Source: Glycine soja
Lineage: Eukaryota > Streptophyta > Magnoliopsida > Fabales > Fabaceae
Assembly: GCF_004193775.1 (NCBI RefSeq)
Contig: NC_041019.1
Span: 38,440,620 to 38,504,619 of the forward strand
Direction of reading: 5' to 3'
Length of the DNA: 64,000 nucleotides
A program made the position numbers and the translations under genes. Under the pieces are notes generated by a model, which saw only the letters and a list, made by a program, of their open reading frames with translations, was not told the origin of the DNA and did not search any database. Below are positions 55,153 through 64,000 of this stretch, piece by piece. Each line of letters starts with the position of its first letter. The first letter of the stretch is position 1.

Positions 55153-56808
55153 TAATTATGTTTGATGTTTGATTATTTGTTATGTTATTTTTTATCCGTA
55201 ATTATTTTCAAGGAGGTTAATTTAGTTAATAGAAGGGTGTGGGTAGATAAGGATCTAGCTTCTCAAAGAAGCCACGGGGAAGCTTCTTGAGGAAGTCTCT
55301 TAATGAAGCTTCTTGAGGAAGCTACATGAAGCTGCCTCGATAACAAAATTTTCCAGCCTTCGTTAACCGTTGGATCTTCTCGAAATTTGGTCTGCAGCTT
55401 CACAAGACACTTGTCCACGATCTGACCGTTGGGATCTTTAAGAAGATTTCTGGAGTGTTCTCGAAGCTTCCGTTACCAAGAGCATTTCTTATTTAAGAAT
55501 TTCAGCCTTTGCTTTCGTGTAGCTTAGGAAAAACGTCATTTCTTTTCCTTTCTTTCTTCCAAAGCCATTTCTAACGTCCCAAGCACTTTCTCCATCACCC
55601 ACAGCCACCATTAGCCACCACAAACCATCATTGTTCTCCATTGAAACTCCACACCAAGAGGAACCCTTCAACTGAAGCAGAATCTTCCAACTTGGCTTGC
55701 GGTTTCGATAGAGAACGAAACCCTAATCTGACCTTTCGTTTTCTTATGTTGTCTAAAGACCAGGGGATTGTGAATCCCATGCATGAAATTATATGTATAT
55801 ATGTGGAATGCAATACCAATGATGTTAATGTTTATGATAATATTGATATGAGATGATGTTGATGATGATATTGAGATAAGGTGACATTAATGTTGATGAT
55901 AATATTAATATGAAATGATGTTGATGTTGATGATGATATTGAGTTGAAATGATGTTAATGTTGATGATAATATTGATATGAGATGATGTTGATGTTGACA
56001 AGGATATTGAGATGAGATTGTGTTGATCTTAATAAAGACATTGAGATAAAATGATGTCGATGTTGATGATGTCATTGTGATGATGTATGTTGTGTATGTA
56101 CATGGGGGGTGCAGTGACCATGATGGATATCAATGGTGGGGGAAATAGAGTGGTTAAAGAGTTTTAAGCATCTATGGAGTGAAGGGGTGACTTGGAATCT
56201 TTAATTATCCACGATCATTGCATTGATGGTGTCCATGTTTCATACTTCATATTGCAAGGAAATAGTATAAATTTTGTCAATAAGTACTTGTAGTTTTTCA
56301 TGAGGGAAAATACTTGCAATTGTGGGTATGTCACTCAATTTGAAACTCCCTTGTGACCCAGGTTGACCACCATGGGGGGGGGGGAGTTTCCTATGCACGA
56401 CAAGGTGACCGCTACACTTGCTGCTAGTTTTCCTAAGTGAGAGTGTCGCTGGACATGCTTAGGCTATTTCCTTATGAATGGTACCACATTGCATTTTCAA
56501 GTTGAGGTCAGGTGCATGCATCATTATGAGCGTGATTGATTTGAATTGTGAAAAAGTTGGTGACTAGTTGTTGAGTGTATGTTGAACTGATGGATATTTG
56601 TGTATGATTATGGTTATTGTTATTGTTTTCCTTCTAATTATTGTCATTTGATGTTTGTTGATTTCTTTTATAACAAACTCACCCTTACAATTTTTGTATC
56701 GTGTGGTTGGTACCTGTGATGATCACGAACCTTCATTCATGGGAGTAGATGAACAACATTAGATGATGTGGAGGGAGATTCTTTTGCGAGAGCCGCCAAG
56801 TTGATGTG

Positions 56809-58221
56809 TGTTAGACATGTGGCCTCAGATATCTTAAAAAGGGGGGGTTGAATTAAGATATTACAAATTGTTTTCCCAATTAAAAATTCTACTTTGATTC
56901 TAATGCAAGTTCCAAGTTCCCTTAAAGATGAATTTCTAAATGATGATTCAAATTAAACAATTTGAATGTAACTATTAAGCAACAATAAATAAAAGAGTTT
57001 AAGGGAAGAGAAAGTGCAAACACAGTTTTTATATTGGTTCGGCAAAGTCCGTTGCCTACGTCCAGTCCCCAAGAAATCCGCTTGGGAGTTCCACTATCTC
57101 GTAATCCTTTACACCTTCTAAAACACATAAGGACATCCCTTCCTTTGTGTTCAAATGCCTTACAACAAGAGACTCTCAGTCTCTTAGCCCTTTGATCAGA
57201 AAGAGAGGAAGAAGAAATGATCTCTCTTGAAAGAGACAGATGTTACAATGAAGCGCTCAATTCTTTATTGAATGTCACAAGTGTTTGGCCAAGGAATTGT
57301 GAAGATAAGATAATTTTTATTTGAGAGGATAAGAACTTTGAACTCAGTGAAAAACTCTCTTAATCATTTAAGAGGATAAAAAATTTTGGGCAATCAAAAA
57401 CTCTCTTAATCTCTTGAGAGGATATAACTTTCTGGGCAATGAAAACTCTCATCATCTTTTGAGAGGATAAGACATTTTTGGACAAGCAAAACTCTCATAA
57501 TCTTTTGAAAGGATAAAACATTTTGATCAAGCAAAACTCTCTACCAATTTTGTTCCCAAGTCACTAATTTATAGGCCTTTGATGGCCATTCAAAATTCAA
57601 ATGAAAAGCTATGACTGTTAGGAATATTTTTCGAAACTACTCATTGGTAATCGATTACAATCTTGGTGTAATCGATTACACAGTTATTTTTCTTGAACAG
57701 TTGTGACTCTTAATTTAAAATTTGAATTTCCAACGTTCAGAGTCTCTGGTAATCGATTACAATATGTTGGTAATCGATTACACATTTTGAAAACCTTTGA
57801 AAAATGTTTGAAATGATTTTCAGAAAGCTTTTGCACTTCTGGTAATTGATTACAGTCTCTGGTAATCGATTACTAGATAGAAAACTTTAAAATCATTTGT
57901 TTTGAAAGAAGAATAACTTGGCCAAATCTTTGTGCTTTCAAATCTAACTTATAAATCTAACTCAAGAATTTATCTAGTCAATCTAACTTGAATATCTTGG
58001 ATTGCTTGATGATTACTTGAATTATCCATGAAGACAAATCTTTCTTGAAATCAAAATCTTCTTGAGTTGTCTTGGATATGCTTGACTATTGGAATCATCA
58101 AAATCTTCTTGAATTGTCTTCGATATACTTTACTATTGGAATCATCAAAATCTTCTTGAATTGTCTTGGATATGCTTTACTATTGACATCATCAAAATCT
58201 TCTTGAAGCCTTGCTTCTACA
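56809..58221 (-). repeat. Solo copia LTR inserted in Ty3 LTR (1,413 bp)
   Basis: On the minus strand it starts TGTAGAAGCAAGGC at 58,221 and ends CATGTCTAACA at 56,809. The flanks are ATGTG (56,804-56,808) and ACGTG (58,222-58,226), a 5-bp duplication with one substitution. The empty site is known from the homologous LTR at about 45,155 (GCCGACGTGATGATG). It contains TAATCGATTA sites at about 57,650-57,880, and the reverse of TGCCGAACCAATATAAA near 57,035. There is no internal region. Confidence 0.85.
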
Positions 58222-58564
58222 ACGTGATGACGTTGGGATTATTTTAGGAGAAAGTTATGTTTTGTTATCAAGTCCTTTGTAGCTGATTCCTTGATTTTAT
58301 TTTGAATTGGACATGTAAATCACAAACTTAGATACATGTAAAAATTGAATTACTTTCTATCATATGGATGATGTGTGTTGGCTATTATATGTGTGTGTGT
58401 GTGTGTGTACTTATTTATGTATTTTATGCATTGTTTGGTGAATGTATATCGTAAAAAAATTTACTATCATTTTCATAATTAAGTTAATGGAGTTTTCGTT
58501 CAAAATGGAAATTTTGCATTTTAGAGTAGTGACATCGTAGCGACAAAGCGAGTCGTTAAATTAG

Positions 58565-58579
58565 TGGTATAAGAGCAGG
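58565..58579 (+). other. Primer-binding site of large Ty3 element
   Basis: TGGTATAAGAGCAGG, an initiator-tRNA complement with one change, lies just after the LTR. Below it a 480-bp leader without genes runs to the gag start at 59,063. Confidence 0.75.
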
Positions 58580-59062
58580 TCAAACCTTTTGGTCAGTGAG
58601 TTATGAGTCTATTGTGTTTCTCTATGCATTTTGTGGTTACCTTGTTGAATGTCTGATATTTGAGTACCTGATTTTTTCATAGGTTCTTGGGTTGCCTATG
58701 TTTGGAACTTACTCACATTGTTTTTTTCATGGATTATAGAGATTTTTTGTTATGGACATAACATGTTTGTATCCCTGACATATGTTATACCATGGGTTTC
58801 AATGCCTTGTCATGAGTTATCAGACTGGTCACCTGTATAATCTATGAAGTGCAATGGGACACTATGGCAAGTGGTCAGGAATACAAACGATGGAGAATGA
58901 GTGTTAATTCCTAAGAGAAAACTGTTGTAGAGGAGTGATTTCTTGAGGCATCAACTCTCAAGAGTAACTTAAGTAGGGACTTGAGATAAGTATGATTTTC
59001 TTCCATTCTTTTTCTTGTGTGTATTCCTTCATGTTCTCACTTCCTGATAGGCGTAGGGAGTG

Positions 59063-60000
59063 ATGGCTGGATGGAATGATCGTGCGATAGCTGATGCTCT
59101 CCAAGCCTTAGCTCAGGCTGTGGGAAATCAGAATAGGGGAGAAGTTGTCAAAGTTGTTAAGTACCAAGGGTTAGATCCCTTCCAATGAAATAATTCACCT
59201 GCCTTCAATGGAAGCTATAACCTTAATGGTGCTCAGAATTCGATACAAGAGATTGAGAAAATTTTTCAAGTGATGGTCTGTCTAGAGAAGCAAAAGGTTG
59301 CTTTTGGCACATACACTCTGGTAGAAGAACCTGAGTATTGGTGGGAGAACACTCGCCGATGCTTGGAGGCTGAAGGTTAAGTTGTGACCTAGGAAACCTT
59401 CAAGAGGTTATTTCTGGAGAAATACTTTCCTGGAGATGTTAGGAACAAGAAGGAGATGAAATTCCTAGAGCTCAAGCAGGGGAACATGACTATAGCTGAA
59501 TATGCAGCCAAGTTCGAGGAGCTGGTGAGGTACTTTCCTCATTATCAAGGAAGAGATGGTGAAAACTCAAAATGTGTGAAGTTTTTGAATGACTTGCGAC
59601 TTAAGGTGAAGCAAGTTGTGAATTATCAAGGTGTTCATCAGTTCCTACTATTGGTGAACAATGTAGGGTTTGGGATGAGAACTCTCGATAGAAGGTGACA
59701 TATTATCAATGTATAGGCCCAATGAAGAATAAGAAGAATGTGTCCCAAAATTGGGAAAACCATACCCAACCCCTCTTAAGAAACATGGTAATTGCCCCAA
59801 CAATCATAAGACTGTTGCTACGGGGTTTACTAGTGGTAGTGGTAGCAAACCCACTATTTTCTCAACTCAAATCATTTGTTTCAAGTGTGGTAAGCCCGGG
59901 CACATCTCCCCAAATTGTGTTGATAAAGATATGACATGTTTCAACTACAGACAGAAAGGGCATATTCAAAGAGATTGCCCATATCTCAAGAAGGAGCAAA
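59063..60000 (+). pseudogene. gag: Ty3 gag with capsid and zinc knuckles
   Basis: ATG at 59,063 opens MAGWNDRAIADALQALAQAV. The capsid (Retrotrans_gag type) shows EYWWENTRRCLE, KRLFLEKYFPGDVRNKKEMK and GNMTIAEYAAKFEELVRYFP. Two knuckles follow: CFKCGKPGHISPNC (about 59,878) and CFNYRQKGHIQRDC (about 59,938), the second with Cys to Tyr. TGA after LDPFQ (59,187) and TAA/TAG near 59,380-59,390 break the frame. Style and order resemble chromovirus (Tekay/Del) elements, but no chromodomain is visible in this window. Confidence 0.8.
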
Positions 60001-62007
60001 ATGGTGGCGGTCTGAATGACCAAATCGGACGTCCGAAGGCAATGGGAAGATTTTTTACTCTTAACATTGCTGAGGCTTCGAAATCCAAAGATCTAATCCA
60101 AGGTAAATTTTTCATAAGTGGGATTCCTTTACTTGTGCTATTCAATTCCGGTGTTACTCATTCATTTATATCTTGTTCATGTGTGGAGAAACTTAGGCTT
60201 TATGTGTCTTCTTTGAATAATGATCTTGTGGTAGAGACCCCAACTAGTTGTTTTGTGTTAACTTCTGAAGCGTGTTAGAATTTTCCTGTAGAAATTTCTA
60301 GTAGAACATTCTTGATTGATCTGATTTGTTTACCTTTGAGCCAAATTGATGTTATTCTAGGTATGGACTAGTTATCTTCCAACCATGTCTTGTTAAACTG
60401 TTTTGATAAAATTGTGGTGTTTGATGATTCTAAAGTGAGTAAGGATAGGATGTTTATCTCTGCCAACCAAGTTGTGACATCTTAGAAAGAAGATCCCCAA
60501 GTGTATATAATTTTGCCTAACTTGGAAGTAGAAACCAAGGTTTCCATAGGTGACCTCCTTGTTGTTAGAGAGTTACCTGAGGATATATCCAATATACCAC
60601 CCGAGAGAGAGAGAGATAGAGTTTTCCATAGACCTGGTACCTGGTGCTGGACCCATATCCATAGCCCCTTATAGGATGTCTCCTATAGAGTTAGTCGAGC
60701 TTAAGAAACAGTTAGAAGAACTTTTGGATAAGCAGTTTGTGAGGCCCAGTGTGTCTCCATGGGGAGCACTAGTGTTGTTAGTGAAGAAGAAAGATGGGAC
60801 CATGAGGTTGTGTGTAGATTACCGCCAGCTGAATAAGGTGACAATCAAGAATAAGTATCCTTTACCTAGAATAGATGACCTTATGGACCAACTGCTAGGA
60901 GATTATGTGTTTAGAAAGATAGATCTTAGGTCAGGTTACCATCAGATTTGAGTAAAGTCAGAGGATATCCCAAAGACTACTTGCTATTAGGACCCGTTAC
61001 GGTCACTACAAGTATCTAGTCATGCCTTTCAGTGTGATTAATGCTCCTGGTGTGTTTATGGACTATATGAATAGAGTTTTTCACCCTTACCTTGATAGTT
61101 TTGTGGTAGTATTCATAGATGATATTTTGGTGTACTCCAAGACTAGAGAGTAACATGAGGAGCACTTGAGGATTATGCTGCAAACCTTTAGGGACCAACA
61201 ACTTTATGCTAAGTTTTCCAAGTGTGAGTTTTGGTTGGAGGAAGTTGGTTTCCCAAGACATGTGATATCTCAAGGGGGTATAGCTGTAGATCCCTCTAAG
61301 ATAGAAGTTATTCTTGAGTAGGAGAGTCCTAAGTTTGTTTTTGAGATTAAGAGTTTTCTGGGTTTTATGGGATATTATCGAAGATTCATAGATTTCTCCA
61401 AGTTAGCTTTACCTTTGACCAAGCTGACTCGTAAGGGTCAAGCTTTTGTGTGGGATGCCTAGTGTGAGCATAGTTTCCAAACCCTTAAGGAGAAGTTAAC
61501 GACCACCCCTATGTTAGTTTTTCCTAACCCAAGAAAACCCTTTGAGGTATATTGTGATGCATCAAAGATGGGTTTAAGAGGAGTATTGATGCAAAATGAC
61601 CAGGTAGTGGCCTATGCTTCTAGACAACTCAAGACGCATGAGAGGAATTATCCTACCCATGATCTGGAGTTTGCTGCTGTAGTTTTTAACCTTAAGATGT
61701 GGAGACATTACCTATTTGGCTCCAAGTTGGAAGTGTTCAGCGATCATAAGAGCCTTAAGTACCTGTTTAGCAAGAAAGAGTTGAACATGTGTCAGAGGAG
61801 ATGGTTAAAGTTTCTTAAGGATTATGATTTTGAGCTTAGCTATCATCTCGACAAAGCCAATGTAGTGGCTGATGCCTTGAGTAGGAAATTCCTACATATA
61901 TCTGCCTTGATGGTTAGAGAGCTGGATCTCTTAGAACAGTTTAGAGACTTTAGTCTTGTGTGTGAGGTTACCCCTAACAGTGTGAGATTGGGAGCTTTGG
62001 GGATTAC
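60001..62007 (+). pseudogene. pol: Ty3 protease, reverse transcriptase and RNase H
   Basis: Protease: VLFNSGVTHSFIS near 60,138, where the active-site Asp of DSG is Asn. RT starts at [12 protein letters not shown]; a GA-repeat expansion at about 60,602-60,618 shifts the frame. [32 protein letters not shown] with TGA at 60,949, and [11 protein letters not shown] (about 61,110) form the palm, with both Asp intact. RNase H at about 61,530-61,890 reads [38 protein letters not shown] and VVADALSRK. At least five stops or shifts. Similarity ends at 62,007 at a solo LTR and resumes at 63,421. Confidence 0.85.
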
Positions 62008-63420
62008 TGTTCACTTCTGGAAAGTGCACCGGATCGCGCAAGTAGTATAAAATGGTAAAAACCGAGTATCAAACTCTCGGGAAACTTGTGTTACTTGGTA
62101 AAGCTATTTCAGTAAACAGGTGTCTAGTGTGAAAAGAGATGTATTTATATGAACAGATGTGTAAACTAACTATTAAAAAGGGAAAATCACGTGAGAAATG
62201 ATGTGTGAAGATAAGAAGGTAACACGTTGGTCTTCCTAGTAGGTGCCTGATGCTCAATGGATATTCTCTATTTAACAATGCTTATGTGTTCTATGGTGTC
62301 TCCTGAAATGCTAAACCCCGATTCCTCATGATAGTCTAGCCTAATCCTAATCAAGCATCATCCGCCGATTCCTCTTGTTGGACTAAACTCAACCATGACC
62401 GCATTAAGACAAATATACAACAACTAGGTTACCGTACCCCGATTCCTCGTGAAAATACAACAAACTAGCCCCGTCCTATCAAGTTCTAAGAATCAGACTA
62501 GTTTCCACTGTTGAATGATCCTAAGGACACATGCATCTACATGATCAAGGTAAAGTCATGGTAGAATGAAGTTCTGATAGCATAGTGAACACACAAAACA
62601 TCATTAAATAGATAAAAAGATATTTACATCAAGTACCTAGAAGGAAGATCCAACAGAGGATTTAGCTTTCCATAACTGGGAAGCTTCCTTTACAACAAAG
62701 AAAAGAGAAAGATAAAAGATTGCAGAAATACAAGTGGTGGGGATGTCTCCTCCACCTCTAGGATCTCTCAATCACTCACAAACTCAGCTCACGCTCTCAG
62801 GACGACTTCCTTTTCTAGCTCTGGTCTCTACAGATCTTGACACAACAAAATCTCTCAAACTCTCTAGAATTTAGACCTCTTTCTCTCTAGAACTAAAGAC
62901 ATGCAAGAGATCCTCAAGAAAAATGGTCAAACTCCCCCTCTAAATCTGATTTCAGGCTTAAATAGGTGGCTTTGTTCATGCTCGTGCACTTAGCGCAACT
63001 CTGATCCGCTCAACACACATTAGTGAATATCGGCTTAGCGCGTGCTTTTCTTGCTCAAAGAATGGACTGAAGCGGTACGCTTAGCGGGATGACCCTTCTC
63101 TTAGCGAACATACACAACTCATCCTTCTTCCAGATTCTTCCTCGCACTCATCCGAGGAGGGTTATGCTCAACGGATGGCTTGCTAAGCCAGCAGATTGGC
63201 TTAGCGAGAAGGTGAAAATCAGCACTTCATAAACTTGCCTAATTAACCTGAAATTGAGAGAAAATGATTATTAAACACACAAAATAGAATTACTAAGTAT
63301 TTATTACCTATCTTTAACTAAAAGAACTTATAATACTACAAAATAACCATAAATTAGAGGAGTTTGATACAATTTACACAAGTTTTAAACACAAAAGTTA
63401 GTCATATTCACCGACTAACA
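62008..63420 (-). repeat. Solo Ty3-type LTR inserted in pol (1,413 bp)
   Basis: It runs TGTTCACTTC to CCGACTAACA with perfect ATTAC duplications on both sides (62,003-62,007 and 63,421-63,425). Read on the minus strand it ends with CGCGCGATCCGGTGCAC-like sequence, and it carries CTTAGCG repeats near 63,000-63,200. These resemble LTRs of soybean Athila-like (Diaspora-type) elements, but orientation and family are from memory. It has no internal region or coding sequence. Confidence 0.8.
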
Positions 63421-63425
63421 ATTAC

Positions 63426-64000
63426 TAGTGAGTTATTAGGAGAGATCAGAGAGGGAAAGAAGTCGGATCCTTTTTTGAAGACTTAGTTAAGAGCCATAGT
63501 GTCAAGGAGAGATAATAGTTTCATTGTGGGATCAGATGGAGTCCTGAGACTTCAAGATAGAATTTGTGTTCCTAATATGCTCGAGCTTAGGAAGATGATC
63601 TTAGAGGAAGGACATAGGAGCAACCTAAGCATCCACCTTGTTGCTACCAAGATGTATCAGGATCTAAAGACAATGTTTTGGTGGCCCAACATGAAGAGAG
63701 AGGTTAGTGAGTTTGTGTGTGCATGTTTAGTCTATCAGAAGGCTGAGATAGAACATTAGAGGCCCTCAGGAAAGTTACAACCCGTAGAGATACCCTAGTG
63801 GAAGTGGAACGATATCTCCATGGATTTCGTCGTAGGACTATTGGCCCATAGAGGTTTAGTTCTATCTGGGTTGTTGTTGGCAGATTAACCAAATCTGCTC
63901 ACTTTATCCCCATTAATATCATGTTTTCCGTGGAGAAGTTGACTACTTGTATATTAGTGAGATTGTCATGTTACATGGTATGTCATCTAGCATAGTGTTT
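63426..64000 (+). pseudogene. Ty3 integrase, N-terminal part, cut by window end
   Basis: The pol frame resumes as SELLGEIREGKKSDPFLKT and a stop. The HHCC zinc finger follows in the open piece 63,499-63,759 (KMILEEGHRSNLSIHL, MFWWPNMKREVSEFV, CACLVYQKAEIEH, with the second Cys followed by LVYQ instead of the usual CQ). The core begins WNDISMDFVVGL at about 63,812, giving its first Asp. Several stops after 63,880. The remainder lies outside the window. Confidence 0.8.

Larger units (their letters stand above)
55074..58560 (+). repeat. Large Ty3 5' LTR, interrupted by solo LTR
   Basis: It starts TGTAACACC, typical of this family, and ends GCGAGTCGTTAAA before the primer site. Removing the insertion at 56,809-58,221 and one 5-bp duplication leaves about 2.07 kb. 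Inside are an (AT)n array, several GAAGCTTCTTGAGG repeats (55,270-55,320), GATGTTGATGAT runs, and one copy of the 161-bp unit (about 56,088) that is triplicated at 44,158. Confidence 0.75.

Overview
This is plant nuclear DNA, most likely from a legume close to soybean (Glycine). The evidence is GT-AG split genes, plant-only gene families (RIN4, Aux/IAA, PPR, SMXL, DUF1677) and dense nested LTR retrotransposons of soybean character: a SIRE1-like Sirevirus with an env-like ORF, a Tat/Ogre-type Ty3 element with two RNase H domains, and copia LTRs studded with the palindrome TAATCGATTA. Family names come from remembered protein families, not from a search. Nearly all coding capacity is decayed mobile DNA. 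The one gene that reads as intact is a RIN4-like gene at 22.0-26.5 kb.

Region 1 (1-20,254) is a Sirevirus inserted into an older Ty3 fragment whose edge is visible at 1-45. It runs 5' LTR, PBS, gag, protease, integrase and the start of RT. A Tat-type Ty3 element (5' LTR from 4,596, pol to 13,003, extra ORF to 14.8 kb) interrupts RT. A long env-like pseudogene (15.5-19.0 kb) and a 3' LTR (19,031-20,254) follow. The rest of the Sirevirus RT and the Ty3 3' LTR are missing. A truncated antisense copia LTR (6,575-7,596) sits inside the Ty3 element.

Region 2 (20.2-28.9 kb) holds an hAT-like non-autonomous element with 8-bp target duplications, a TC/AC microsatellite, and the four-exon RIN4-like gene. 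That gene's C-terminal NOI domain and cysteine-rich tail are intact, but its N-terminal NOI/cleavage motif is eroded.

Region 3 (28.9-43.6 kb) is a patchwork of partial genes: an Aux/IAA exon, a sirtuin (SRT1-like) exon, an unidentified 34-codon exon, a CACTA-type Ulp1 protease pseudogene, a PPR piece, an SMXL pseudogene, four NPC1-like exons and a DUF1677 gene with two nonsense codons. Copia LTRs, a truncated LINE and a copia RNase H remnant interrupt it. Introns are kept in several pieces, so they moved or decayed as DNA and not as cDNA. A gene-capturing transposon is one explanation.

Region 4 (43.6-64 kb) is a second retrotransposon nest: a truncated Ty3 LTR with a 161-bp triplication, an antisense Ty3 integrase/RNase H remnant, two copies of a 590-bp Ty3 LTR, an F-box fragment, an antisense copia 3' end whose LTR carries an hAT element, a truncated Ty3 gag-pol, and a large Ty3 element from 55,074 to the window end. 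That last element was hit twice by solo LTRs (56,809-58,221 and 62,008-63,420), each with a recognisable 5-bp target duplication.
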